A DNA stretch of 64,000 nucleotides from Paenibacillus taichungensis (GCF_013359905.1 NZ_JABMCC010000121.1:496001-560000); one strand, 5' to 3'; positions 33,201 through 45,490 are shown, numbered from the stretch's first letter. Translations and numbers: made by a program. The notes: generated from the sequence alone by a model not told the origin.

Positions 33201-35870
33201 CGTGCGCAGCAAGCAACGATTGTCAATGAATTTGTAACTGAATTAATCCACAAAGACCCTGAGGTGAATGTCGCTGTTCTTGGCGACTTCAATGACTTCC
33301 AGTTCTCCAAAACATTGAATATTGTTGAAGGTAATGAACTGGACAATCTGGTAAACAAACTGTCAGAGAACAAGCGTTATTCCTACATCTATGATGGAAA
33401 CTCTCAGACACTGGATCATATTCTGGTGAGCAAAAATCTGTCTGAAACAGCGGCTATTGAAGCGGTTCATGTGAATGCTGATTTTGAAGATTCACATGGG
33501 CGTGTCAGTGACCATGATCCGCTGCTTGCACAGCTAAGCATTGGAAGCACGGCAGAAGAGGGCGACTTCAACCTGCGTGTATTGCACACCAATGATACGC
33601 ACGCCCATTTGGATAATATTCCGCGCCGTGTAACAGCGATTAAGGAAACACGCAATGATAACACCCTGGTGCTGGATGCAGGGGACGTATTTTCTGGTAC
33701 CTTGTACTTTAACCTCTTTAACGGTCTTGCGGATCTGGAGTTCATGAACATGATTGGATACGATGCCATGACCTTCGGAAATCACGAGTTTGATAAAGGT
33801 CCAAGCGTACTCAAGGAATTTATTAAAAAAGCGGAATTCCCATTTGTGAGTGCCAATATTGACTATACCAAGGATGCGAGTTTGGGTGGCTTGTACAACA
33901 GTACCATCGGAAATCCAGGCGAGAATTCCCAGATCTATCCGGCCATTATTACGGAAGTAAACGGCGAGAAAGTCGGAATCTTTGGCTTGACGACACCGGA
34001 TACCGTATCCCTTTCATCACCGGGAGATGATCTGAAGTTTAAGGATTACAAAGCTAGTACTCAGGCGACAGTGAATATGCTGCAAGATGAAGGTATCAAC
34101 AAAATTATCGCGCTGACACATCTGGGTTACTCGGAAGACCTGAAACTAGCAGAGGCGGTAAAAGGCATCGACATCGTAGTAGGTGGTCATTCTCACACCA
34201 TTTTGAACAAACCGGTGGTTGTAGATACGCACACCGATCCGACGCTGGTCGTACAGACAGGTGAATATGACGTTTCCCTGGGTCAACTGGATGTAACGTT
34301 CAACGAAGCAGGCGTACTAAAAACATGGAACGGCAAATTGCTGAACCTGGATGCGAAGGATGCCACCGGTAAGTATGTTTACACAGATGATCCGACTGCA
34401 AAAGCGAAGCTGGCAACCTATGCGAAACCTCTGGCTGAGTTCAAAAAAGAAGTTATCGGTAAAACGAATGTATTCCTTGATGGAGAACGTAACAGTGTTC
34501 GTAAAAAAGAAACGAATCTAGGAAACTTCGTGACAGACGGCATGCTTGAGAAAGTGAAATCTATTGTGAAGGAAAACAATGTTAAAGGATATGTCGCCAT
34601 CCAAAATGGTGGAGGCATTCGGGAATCATTCAAGCAGGGAGATATTACCCTGGGCGACCTGCTGGCCGTAATGCCATACGGCAACAACCTGTCTGCGCTG
34701 AAAATGACAGGTAAGGAAATTACGGCTGCGCTGGAAAATGGCGTGAGTGGTGTAGAAACAGGCGAAGGGCGCTTCCCGCAAGTTTCAGGCATGCGTTTCT
34801 ACTATGATTCCACGAAGCCGGGCGAGAAAGTTGACGCTATATCCAATACGGTGACCCAAGTCGGTCAACGCGTACTCAAAGTACAGATTAAGAATGCTAA
34901 TGGTACGTACACGGATATCGATCCAAACGCATACTACATCGTAGCGACGAATTCGTTTATGGCTAACGGTGGAGACTTCTATCGGTCCATGAGAGCAGCG
35001 AAGGATGATAATCGGTACTATGAACTCAATTTGGTCGATTATGAAATCTTCCATGAACATCTGGACCGCGTAGGTACGGTAAACCAGACAGCAGAAGGAC
35101 GTAGTACCGATCTGAAGGGAGCTCCACTTCCGGGTGATGGGAATGGAAGCAACCCTGGTAATGGCAGTGGAAATAATGGAAGTAATCCGGGCAGTGGTAA
35201 TAGTGGTGGAGGTACAACGACACCAACCACACCTGTAACACCAACGGATCCAACAACTCCGATCACGCCTACAACACCTTCCGTCCCTGGTAATGGGAAT
35301 GGAGGAGGTACTACACCAACCAATCCGGGCGTGATTTTGAAAGATATCGGCAATCACTGGGCAGCAGCTGCCATTGAGCAGGCCATTTCCCGGGGAATTG
35401 TGAATGGATATCAGGACGGTAATTTCCGTCCAAATGCGCCGGCAACACGCGCCGAGTTCATTGTAATGCTGGCAAGGGCATTTGAACTTCCAGCCAGCAG
35501 CAAGGCGTTGACGTTTAAGGATGCCTCCAAAATTCCAGCATGGGCACAATCCTTTATTGCTCAAGCTGTAGAACAAGGGATCATTAGTGGCTATACGGAT
35601 GAGACGTTCCGTGCAAACGGCAAAGTATCCCGTGTAGAGATGACGGTTATGCTCGTAAGAGCACTCGGACTTCCAGTTGAATCGAATGCCACATTAACCT
35701 TTGCAGATGCAAATAAAGTACCTGCATGGGCCGTGCCTTATATCGCAGCTGCATATGATGCAGGACTGGTGAAAGGCACAGGCAAGAACATGTTTAATCC
35801 CCTTGTTGAAGCAACTCGTGCTGAATTTGTAACCCTGTTGATGTCAGCGAGTGAGTTTCAGGCGAAGTAA
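30282..35870 (+). CDS. SLH-anchored extracellular nuclease and 5'-nucleotidase fusion
   Basis: A 1,862-residue secreted protein. In order: signal peptide (to about residue 37, SSKAAAAAE); a DUF6359-like domain (40-155); a chitobiase-C-terminal-like beta domain (165-240); an OB/DUF5689-like domain (250-440); a second chitobiase-like domain (445-520); an ExeM/NucH-like region leading into an endonuclease-exonuclease-phosphatase domain (about 785-1085: TIATFNVENFS, IGIMEVQDND, VLGDFNDFQF, TLDHILVSK, SDHDPLLAQ); a UshA-like metallophosphatase (from 1098: VLHTNDTHAHLDN, DAGDVFSGTL, FGNHEFDKG, GGHSHTI) with its 5'-nucleotidase C-terminal domain (to about 1600); a Gly/Ser/Asn/Thr/Pro linker (1610-1685); and three SLH domains. 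It would cut DNA and release phosphate and nucleosides at the cell surface, as B. subtilis YhcR does. ATG 30282 follows atggaggtagg; ATG 30297 is also possible. Confidence 0.88.
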   Translation: MHILQMKRWLRLFLAMVLLITGAIPAGLFSSKAAAAAEPLTIAQAIARNNDGLPGTVEGYVIGYFNNNSKNQLQTEAPFSGGSNFGLADTPGETDLSKIMSVQIPSDTSVRDIFGLNKNPELFGKKVRITNGTLSSYLSLPGLKYIDSTSTTFQLIDETPVTKVANVTANPTSGAVPTGTQVALETTTVGATVYYKQNTEVDYLPYTVPITVNDATHIETYAAKEGIDNSDVTSFDYTIVDNSPISISDARNATENTTVTVQGIVTYSELSGSVSNLYIQDNDAGIVVRGNASGVEVGDRIEAYGPITIYNGLVQVEASKSGFQGGYIRTVEKSQDLPSPVPLNSSHFAPGAGGSKGSGGQYEGMLVEVNNIQVTKSNTPTYTATDEHGGEMLIYAKNSPSALSVGKSYHKVTGVLTYHSTYGLELIPRTASDILEDLLSVTASTPSGGIVKGTEVTLSSPYVGAQIFYTLDGYEPTVNSTEYTQPITINQDQIIKAVATADNRVSNIFSFEYTAVNRLDGVRIHEIQGAGHYSIYDGLKVQNVEGVVTSVVNADSFYMQSIPGQEDGDPATSEGILIYKKDHGMKIQHQVKVSGQVKEYTASATDLPTTEIVASEITLEQPNAELPQPVIIGKGGRVIPNVIDSDGLSEFNPDVDAIDFYESLEGMRIQLNDATILGPYSYNPGLAVTVDNEPNNPLQTPSGGLILRRDGAGEFESSLNPQRLFINKKPSQAVTTGDKFAWPINGVISYSSGNYKVTLEGDLPPITSIGLKQATTSIEPQQDKLTIATFNVENFSKKDATRGNKIGKIIVNNLKSPDIIGIMEVQDNDGATDSGNTDASESFKTLLDAIKSNNGPSYQYTDIAPLNNMDGGATGGNIRVGFLYNPDRVSLKAGTKGDAITALALDAIGNLSLNPGRIQPDNVAFKTSRKPLTAEFEFNGERVVVIANHFNSKGGDLAPFGNVQPATRSSEVQRAQQATIVNEFVTELIHKDPEVNVAVLGDFNDFQFSKTLNIVEGNELDNLVNKLSENKRYSYIYDGNSQTLDHILVSKNLSETAAIEAVHVNADFEDSHGRVSDHDPLLAQLSIGSTAEEGDFNLRVLHTNDTHAHLDNIPRRVTAIKETRNDNTLVLDAGDVFSGTLYFNLFNGLADLEFMNMIGYDAMTFGNHEFDKGPSVLKEFIKKAEFPFVSANIDYTKDASLGGLYNSTIGNPGENSQIYPAIITEVNGEKVGIFGLTTPDTVSLSSPGDDLKFKDYKASTQATVNMLQDEGINKIIALTHLGYSEDLKLAEAVKGIDIVVGGHSHTILNKPVVVDTHTDPTLVVQTGEYDVSLGQLDVTFNEAGVLKTWNGKLLNLDAKDATGKYVYTDDPTAKAKLATYAKPLAEFKKEVIGKTNVFLDGERNSVRKKETNLGNFVTDGMLEKVKSIVKENNVKGYVAIQNGGGIRESFKQGDITLGDLLAVMPYGNNLSALKMTGKEITAALENGVSGVETGEGRFPQVSGMRFYYDSTKPGEKVDAISNTVTQVGQRVLKVQIKNANGTYTDIDPNAYYIVATNSFMANGGDFYRSMRAAKDDNRYYELNLVDYEIFHEHLDRVGTVNQTAEGRSTDLKGAPLPGDGNGSNPGNGSGNNGSNPGSGNSGGGTTTPTTPVTPTDPTTPITPTTPSVPGNGNGGGTTPTNPGVILKDIGNHWAAAAIEQAISRGIVNGYQDGNFRPNAPATRAEFIVMLARAFELPASSKALTFKDASKIPAWAQSFIAQAVEQGIISGYTDETFRANGKVSRVEMTVMLVRALGLPVESNATLTFADANKVPAWAVPYIAAAYDAGLVKGTGKNMFNPLVEATRAEFVTLLMSASEFQAK

Positions 35871-35916
35871 TAAGACTAATCAATCTTCTATGAAAAGGGA
35901 GCCAATACTCTAATGA

Positions 35917-35955
35917 AAACAGCTTGCAGACCTTCATCTGTAAGCTGTTTTTTTT
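35917..35955 (+). terminator. intrinsic terminator after the nuclease gene
   Basis: Stem aaacagcttgcaga / tctgtaagctgttt with loop ccttca and a run of T. Confidence 0.9.
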
Positions 35956-36026
35956 ACTAATTAATGACTGTTCATTTTTACCAGAGGAAGGTATAGTAGA
36001 CAGGATTATATTGAAGGAGTGTTGAA

Positions 36027-36239
36027 ATGCAAGATCAACCGGTTTTAATCGCACTATTGGCTATTGCCGCAGGGATTTTCAGTTTGTTGGGTGGAATCAA
36101 CAATTGGGATTGGTTTATGAAGAGTTTCCGAGCAGGTCTCTTTGTGAAAACCATTGGACGTCAGGGTGCAAGAGTGGTGTATGGGATTTTTGGTATTGTG
36201 CTAATTACCATTGGCGTATTATTGTTGCTGATTGGGTAA
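36027..36239 (+). CDS. small Imm17-like membrane protein
   Basis: A 70-residue protein with two predicted membrane segments (about residues 6-24 and 50-69) and the central segment NNWDWFMKSFRAGLFVKTIG followed by GRQGARVVYGIFG. This NWDWF...GRxGARxxYGxxG layout is that of the Imm17 family, proposed immunity proteins of polymorphic toxin systems. No toxin gene is near: the upstream SLH protein carries no toxin domain that I can recognise. Site gaaggagtg precedes ATG 36027. It may be an orphan immunity gene or a membrane protein with another job. Confidence 0.6.
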   Translation: MQDQPVLIALLAIAAGIFSLLGGINNWDWFMKSFRAGLFVKTIGRQGARVVYGIFGIVLITIGVLLLLIG

Positions 36240-36357
36240 GTGTAGAAAAAGAAAAGAAATTCGTAGAGCCTGAGTACATAATTCAGTTTCACAGCCTTTA
36301 AACACTACTAGCTTTAACCCATTAGCTTACCGATCCAAGAAAAAGTTACACTCAAAA

Positions 36358-36394
36358 AGAAAGACCACCGAAATTTTTTCGGTGGTCTTTTTTC
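36358..36394. terminator. bidirectional terminator between convergent genes
   Basis: Stem aaagaccaccgaaa / tttcggtggtcttt with A and T runs on both sides. It serves the Imm17-like gene and the opuABC operon. Confidence 0.92.
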
Positions 36395-36424
36395 CAAATT
36401 CAGGTTTATCCATCTCAATCTGGT

Positions 36425-40211
<3,787 letters not shown>

Positions 40212-40342
40212 GTTTTCACCCCTTCTGATGTGTTGTGCACTTCGAACGGCTTTCAGCATCTACAAGCCCATACACTTGTGCGCCCAGCCACGAAATCCGG
40301 TAATCGTTGCTTCGCTTCCCGTCTTTCTGGGTAACGTTTTGT

Positions 40343-40371
40343 ATTCTAACAATACTTAACCCGTATAGCAA
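40343..40371 (-). promoter_or_regulatory. putative sigma-A promoter of the opuA operon
   Basis: Read on the minus strand, TTGCTA (40371-40366) and TAGAAT (40348-40343) are 17 bases apart. It lies 130 bases before the opuAA start in the 495-base divergent region (40212-40706), where the gbsR-type regulator would also bind. No other structure is clear in that interval. Confidence 0.5.
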
Positions 40372-40706
40372 CCGAATAAACAGAACATAATGTTTGTACA
40401 GTAAAAACTGTACAAAGTTTTCCGCCCATATGCTCCGTCATTCTCCTTATTCTGGCTAATAAGACACCTTTACATTTGATATCGCTTTTCCTACAATAGA
40501 AAATGTGCTGAATCTAAGCAGTTTCTTTTGGTTAAAAGATAGTCGTAGGCGTTTGCAACTTGGTAAAGCTCCCATGATACATGTGGTAACCTAAAGCCTG
40601 TTGGCATATAGGATGTCCTGCTGGATACTTTCCCATGTAAGCCGGATCTTAAACAGTTGCAATTATTTTGCCGAGACTGGGAATGTTCAGAATGGAGGTT
40701 GCAAGC

Positions 40707-41279
40707 ATGAGCTTGGACCATTTACAAGAGGAACAGCAGGCAACCGTTCTTAGAATCCGTAAACGCGTCATTGAAGCCATTGGGCGTAATATGGATCTCT
40801 ACGGCGTTACGCTGTCCACGGGACACTTATATGGATTGCTTTTTTTTGCAGACAAACCTATGACCCTTGACGATATGGGCCGGGAAATGGAAATGAGCAA
40901 AACGAGCATGAGTACCGGCGTACGTACACTGCTGGATCTAAAAATGGTGAATAAAGTATGGAGCAAAGGCTCCCGGAAAGACCTATATGAAGTGGAGTAT
41001 GACTGGCATCAGACGTTTACGGATTATTTTGTGATTAAATGGAGAAAAGCCGTGGAGAGTAACCTTCAGATACTGCGCAAATCCGTTGATGAGATGAATC
41101 GTTTGATCGCTGACCTGGATGAACAAGCAGATGCTGAGCTTCTTCACATTCTTAAGGAAGACAAGCATAAGGTGCTTCAAGCTGAGGCCTACTACAAATG
41201 GCTGGATCGCTTGATTGATACCATGGAAGATGAGGAAATATACAAACTGGTTCCGAAGGAAGAGATCAAGGAACATTAA
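40707..41279 (+). CDS. gbsR: GbsR/MarR-type transcriptional regulator
   Basis: A 190-residue regulator of the GbsR branch of MarR. It has VLRIRKRVIEAIGRNMDLYG, the winged helix PMTLDDMGREMEMSKTSMST, GVRTLLDLKMVNKVWSKGSR and KDLYEVEYDWHQTF. GbsR and OpcR of B. subtilis repress glycine betaine synthesis and osmoprotectant uptake and respond to choline. The divergent position next to the opuA operon fits that role; no gbsAB genes are seen. GGAGG (40694-40698) sets ATG 40707 rather than 40668. The ligand is inferred. Confidence 0.85.
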   Translation: MSLDHLQEEQQATVLRIRKRVIEAIGRNMDLYGVTLSTGHLYGLLFFADKPMTLDDMGREMEMSKTSMSTGVRTLLDLKMVNKVWSKGSRKDLYEVEYDWHQTFTDYFVIKWRKAVESNLQILRKSVDEMNRLIADLDEQADAELLHILKEDKHKVLQAEAYYKWLDRLIDTMEDEEIYKLVPKEEIKEH

Positions 41280-41292
41280 TAACAGCAAAAGC

Positions 41293-41326
41293 AAAGGGCC
41301 CTTTCCGAATTGGAGAGGGCTCTTTT
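41293..41326. terminator. intrinsic terminator after gbsR
   Basis: Stem agggccctttcc / ggagagggctct with G-U pairs, loop gaatt, then TTTTGTCTT. Confidence 0.8.
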
Positions 41327-41377
41327 GTCTTGGTGGGTTATATACTTGTACATTTATAATGAAGAAAAAGACATGCT

Positions 41378-43006
41378 TTACAATTGTCCGATTAATCCCA
41401 CGTGTGATAAAGTCACAAGCTGCTGAACGATCTGTTCCAATTCGTCCATGATCTGATGGCGTCCGTTTGGGGTCCAGGATAGTACAGACCAATCGGATAT
41501 ATCGTGTACGTTACCTTTCAACACAGCGGAAGAACGATTCCAGGCGGTAGTTTGTTTCATGCGCCGAAGCAGTTTCTCACTTGCTGGAGAGTTAGAGACG
41601 CGGTTCATGAACAGATGATCCGTGTCCAGCATGGGAATACTATCTGCCGCATACTCATCTGTCATGAAGTCTGAAGATATGATCTGTGCAGGGTTCAGTC
41701 CAAGTTCACCGTAGATAAGGCGATTCAATGGATGCTCGATATTTTCCTGGAGCCGGATAGACTGATTCGTAACCTGCATAAGCATAATACGTTCTTGCCC
41801 GAAATGATGCTTCAAACGCAGTCCGATATCAAGGTTGCGTAGCTCCAGCTGTTTGAAATTCTGCAAGGCCTGTTGCTCCCGTCCGACCAGTTCAGCCAAG
41901 CGTAAATGATTTTCTTTCCAGTCATGTGCCTGATCCAGGATAACCGTAGGTGCAATACTTTTGAGCTTATCGTAATAGGTTTGATGATAAAAGTCACCGA
42001 TAATCAGGTCCGGCTTGGCCTGACGTAATTTCTCCAATTGTGTAGCTAGCCGCTGCTGCTGCTCGACCTCATCAAGCTCCCGATCATGGAACCCGTCCAT
42101 AGCAGCTACGGGATGTAATCCGAGTGAAGAGAGATTCTCATGAAGTCCCATCTTGGACGCAGTAGCCACACGAATCTGATCTTTTTTCATATATAGGCTG
42201 GGTGCGATCCCCAAGGTTTGTTTGAATTTGCGGCTAAAATAATATTCATTGCCATAGCCAACAGAGACCGCGACGTCTTTGAGTACACATGACTCTTGGT
42301 TGAGCTGTTTTTTGGCTTCGTCGATCCGTAAGCGATTCAAATAATCGGTAGGTGACATACCTTTGGCTTTCTTGAAACTGCGAGAATAGGAGCTTGGCGT
42401 CAATCCGGCAATTTTGGCCAGTTGATCCATGCTGATACCTTCACTCATGAACCTTCTCATATACATAATGCTGCGTTCAAGCGCCGGATCGACTTTCTCA
42501 TAATTTTCTTCAAGCCGATTCTCGGAGAGATACTGCAAAAGCTCGTGCAGTTGGCTATGTATACTGATAAAGTGATCGGGGTGAACGCCGCGATAGGCTT
42601 CATACAATTGTTCAACTCGCGCTCTGGCTTGTTGGTCATGACGAACCATCAGTCTGCCTGTCTCCCAATCCAGCGGGAAACCAGAGGAGGAGGACATTTT
42701 CCATTGGCCGCGCACTTGCTGCAAACATACCGTATCCATGCTAAGTATTATAAACTCCGTAACAGCCGAGCGTGCAGCCGCCTCAATCGTTGTTCCTGGC
42801 TTCAGAACATACAGTTGATTGGCTTCGGCGGTATAGACCGTATCGTTCAGGACCAGAACACCGTCTCCTTGTAAAATAAGACAGAGCATGGGCCGGGACA
42901 CCGTCTTGCCTTGCACACGGAAATGCTCCCCGCGCCGTACACGGCACATGGAAGAGAGGAGCGGTAGAGATGAGGTTTCAGAAATGAAGGGAAGCTGTTC
43001 AGTCAT
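41378..43006 (-). CDS. AraC regulator with a siderophore-binding-like domain (Btr type)
   Basis: A 542-residue regulator. In order: an AraC-type N-terminal sensor domain (about 1-150), two helix-turn-helix motifs (about 170-270: SEGISMDQLAKIAGLTPSSY, GYGNEYYFSRKFKQTLGIAP), and a C-terminal domain like ferric-siderophore binding proteins (about 275-540: KPDLIIGDFYHQTYYDKLKS, SIAPTVILDQAHDWKENHLR). B. subtilis Btr has this layout and activates bacillibactin uptake when it binds the siderophore. A Fur box lies about 30 bases upstream. The frame opens at 43015, but aaaagga favours ATG 43006. No siderophore transporter is adjacent, so the target is elsewhere. Confidence 0.87.
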   Translation of the reverse strand: MTEQLPFISETSSLPLLSSMCRVRRGEHFRVQGKTVSRPMLCLILQGDGVLVLNDTVYTAEANQLYVLKPGTTIEAAARSAVTEFIILSMDTVCLQQVRGQWKMSSSSGFPLDWETGRLMVRHDQQARARVEQLYEAYRGVHPDHFISIHSQLHELLQYLSENRLEENYEKVDPALERSIMYMRRFMSEGISMDQLAKIAGLTPSSYSRSFKKAKGMSPTDYLNRLRIDEAKKQLNQESCVLKDVAVSVGYGNEYYFSRKFKQTLGIAPSLYMKKDQIRVATASKMGLHENLSSLGLHPVAAMDGFHDRELDEVEQQQRLATQLEKLRQAKPDLIIGDFYHQTYYDKLKSIAPTVILDQAHDWKENHLRLAELVGREQQALQNFKQLELRNLDIGLRLKHHFGQERIMLMQVTNQSIRLQENIEHPLNRLIYGELGLNPAQIISSDFMTDEYAADSIPMLDTDHLFMNRVSNSPASEKLLRRMKQTTAWNRSSAVLKGNVHDISDWSVLSWTPNGRHQIMDELEQIVQQLVTLSHVGLIGQL

Positions 43007-43036
43007 ACGGACCATCCTTTTGTCTTATTTTCTTAA

Positions 43037-43051
43037 TGATAACAATTATCA
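43037..43051 (-). promoter_or_regulatory. Fur box upstream of the Btr-type gene
   Basis: TGATAACAATTATCA matches the 7-1-7 Fur consensus TGATAATNATTATCA with one difference. It lies 31 bases before the ATG, within the expected promoter. Confidence 0.85.
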
Positions 43052-43093
43052 TTCTCATATGGAAGATGTTTTTGAAAAATAGTTTGGACATGA

Positions 43094-43143
43094 AAAAAAA
43101 GAGGATACCCAGAGCCGTGATGGTTTTAGGGTAATCCTCTTTA
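43094..43143. terminator. terminator between divergent and convergent units
   Basis: Stem aaagaggataccc / gggtaatcctctttt around a 20-base loop, with A and T runs on either side. It lies downstream of the minus-strand gene at 43215-44501. Confidence 0.8.
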
Positions 43144-43214
43144 TTTGAAACAACAATGTTAAGATAGCTATAGGTCTCTATAAGTCTCTATAAGTCTATT
43201 CCCACATGTGTGGG

Positions 43215-44501
43215 TTAGTTTGGCACGACCAACAGGATATCATCCAGGAAAACGTCGCTTAGTACCTTTTTGCCTGTGCCATTGGCTTGCACATGATACA
43301 GACGATAGAGATCATTTGCGTTGATGTAGAACATGCCCGGAACATCGTCATGAAGCTGGAACGTAGCCCATTCTTCTCCAGCAAGCTTGGTTACTTTGAG
43401 GGCTGTGCTCACGGAATAAAGACCATTTGTACCGGATAGATATGCAATAGTTGGTGTTCCGTTGGTCAGCTGAGCAGTTACGAAAGTAACACTGTTCAAA
43501 TTCAGGTTGGCAGATTTGGATACCTTGTTCCCGGCGATGGTTTTGGCATACGCCTTTTTGTCTGCATCCACAACTACAACCTTATCTGTACCTAGCGGAC
43601 TTACCTCCCGGATGCTCTTACTATGAATCTGAAGAGTTTTGCCAGAAGTGGTCAATGCAAAGGCTTTGCCTGTTGAATAATCATAATCCTTGTTACTGTC
43701 CAGCTTGATGCCTTTGTTATACACATACAGATTGTTGCCCCAGCCGCCGGCATAAACAGCGTTCACGTCCAGCTTTGCTTTTGGATTAACCGCGGTACCT
43801 TTGCCTGTATTGTAGTTTACCTTGTACATGATAATGGCGTTGGTCGAGTAGTACTGCTCATATGGGTCAGTGTTCACCATCAGTTGCAGTTCGTTTTTGG
43901 CCACGTTCATAAAATAACGACTTTCTACTGCACCAGCAGCAATTCGTTGCACTGCTCCACTACCATTGGATGCTTTGGAAACGATCCATGGGTTTCCATT
44001 AACGAGCCCGTTATAGTATACACGGCCTTTCGTTACGGCGAGCAGCGGAAAATCTGTATCCGCTTTGTCTGCAATTTTGGTGGCAGCGGAAGCTTCGCTA
44101 TTGCCATTTGCACGATAGATCGTTCCTTTGGAATCCATATAATAGATGAATCCATTATCCGTAAAGTAGCTCAACACATCTGTCGCATACGTTTCAGCAG
44201 AATCGCTGGAACCGTCATTGGGAACACGAAGCAGTGTTGTGGAAGACTCGGAACGGGTGTAATAGAGATAGGATCCCGCCGCAGATAGGCCATCTCCTTC
44301 AAAATCAAGCAATACCTCTGTGGTTCCGCTTCCGTCACCAGATACTTTGTACAATACACCATCGGAATCATAATATACCGTAGTTTGGTTCAGGGAAGCT
44401 GCATGAGCATTGGCTCCGCCTCCAAGCACTGCTGCCGCGATCAGTGTGAACAGCAGCAAGGTGCAAACCGTGCGTTGCAAGCGTGTGGACCATTTGTTCA
44501 T
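43215..44501 (-). CDS. secreted beta-propeller-like protein (DUF5050)
   Basis: A 428-residue protein with a signal peptide (VCTLLLFTLIAAAVLGGGAN, cleavage near AHA-AS) and repeated strands of the form YYDSDGVLYKVSGDGS, YLYYTRSESSTTLLRVP, FIYYMDSKGTIYRANG and RVYYNGLVNGNPWIVSK. This pattern is that of DUF5050 six-bladed propeller-like proteins. No anchor or enzyme motif is seen. An agaagggtgac site precedes the ATG at 44501. It stands alone; three direct 10-base repeats (tarGTCTcta) lie just past its stop at 43171-43200. Confidence 0.75.
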   Translation of the reverse strand: MNKWSTRLQRTVCTLLLFTLIAAAVLGGGANAHAASLNQTTVYYDSDGVLYKVSGDGSGTTEVLLDFEGDGLSAAGSYLYYTRSESSTTLLRVPNDGSSDSAETYATDVLSYFTDNGFIYYMDSKGTIYRANGNSEASAATKIADKADTDFPLLAVTKGRVYYNGLVNGNPWIVSKASNGSGAVQRIAAGAVESRYFMNVAKNELQLMVNTDPYEQYYSTNAIIMYKVNYNTGKGTAVNPKAKLDVNAVYAGGWGNNLYVYNKGIKLDSNKDYDYSTGKAFALTTSGKTLQIHSKSIREVSPLGTDKVVVVDADKKAYAKTIAGNKVSKSANLNLNSVTFVTAQLTNGTPTIAYLSGTNGLYSVSTALKVTKLAGEEWATFQLHDDVPGMFYINANDLYRLYHVQANGTGKKVLSDVFLDDILLVVPN

Positions 44502-44656
44502 AAATCAATCGTCACCCTTCTTCTTTATGTATGTAATAAACACAATAACACCTTAAGTTATATCGGTAAACTATGGAAAATATGTTATACATCTCAGTAT
44601 GATAAAAAACGACAGAAGACCAGATCTTCTGCCGTTATATCTCAGCCATATTCCGC

Positions 44657-45490
44657 CTATATCTGACTTTCAGCCAGCTGTTGGCGACTGTTCCACAAAG
44701 TAACTAGACGAAGCAAAATGAAACTGATGAGTAGAAGTACCGCTCCGACCAAGATTAACATGAGAGGACTGATAAGCAACATGCCGCTCGCCTGACCGGC
44801 AATCAGCGCGAGCAATGGAATCACGACCAATCCACCGAGTTGATAGGCCTCCTGAAATCCGCGTACCTTCGCCGATATCAGTACATTTAACAAAATGACC
44901 ACAAGACTGCACGCCGGAACAACCCACAGAACGAGAATGATCCAGTTCAGATTGGGAAACATCCATGCTCCAAACATGGGGTACATGAGGATATTGGCAA
45001 TGATGCCGTAGATAATGAAGGTAATCCAGGATAATAACAGAGAAGGAATAAGGGCAGCTAACACCTTGCCTTTAAACAACGTATCCATACTCATCGGAGT
45101 GAACAGAAGACCTTCCAGGGTCTTGCGTTCCTTCTCGCCTGCAAAACTGTTGGCCGTCAGAATGCTGGATGCCATCACTGGAATGATGAGAAACAGGGGC
45201 GCGAACATGTATAAGGCCAGGTAATAGACAATGCGGTGGTTATCCGTAGGCATTGAAGCAAGCTGCGGAATCCGCCCGGTATGGGTTAGGCTATCCAGCG
45301 TATCAAGCAGGAAGCTCATATTACCGAGGGAAGCAAGTTCCAACCTTGAGGCTGTCCAAATGAGTATCCCAGGCATGATGATCCCGATAACTAGTGGAAC
45401 GATCAACATAGGCAGCCAGAGCTGCACGCTGGCCGTGATGGCTCGAATATCTTTACGAACAAGTGCACGTATGGCTTGTCTGTTATTCAT
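44657..45490 (-). CDS. ABC-2 type transporter permease
   Basis: A 277-residue permease with six predicted membrane segments. It begins MNNRQAIRALVRKDIRAITA and shows FAGEKERKTLEGLLFTPMSM, the conserved cytoplasmic segment of ABC-2 exporters (NatB/YhaP-like). The start is ATG 45490 after gggaggcac; the earlier frame start (45514) lies deep in the ATPase gene. It overlaps the end of the ATPase gene by 8 bases, so the two are translationally coupled. The exported substrate is unknown. Confidence 0.85.
   Translation of the reverse strand: MNNRQAIRALVRKDIRAITASVQLWLPMLIVPLVIGIIMPGILIWTASRLELASLGNMSFLLDTLDSLTHTGRIPQLASMPTDNHRIVYYLALYMFAPLFLIIPVMASSILTANSFAGEKERKTLEGLLFTPMSMDTLFKGKVLAALIPSLLLSWITFIIYGIIANILMYPMFGAWMFPNLNWIILVLWVVPACSLVVILLNVLISAKVRGFQEAYQLGGLVVIPLLALIAGQASGMLLISPLMLILVGAVLLLISFILLRLVTLWNSRQQLAESQI

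Noticed and set aside
34785-35576. 263-codon minus-strand frame opposite the SLH protein
   Set aside because: Antisense to the 5'-nucleotidase end, linker and SLH region; composition biased by the repeated linker.
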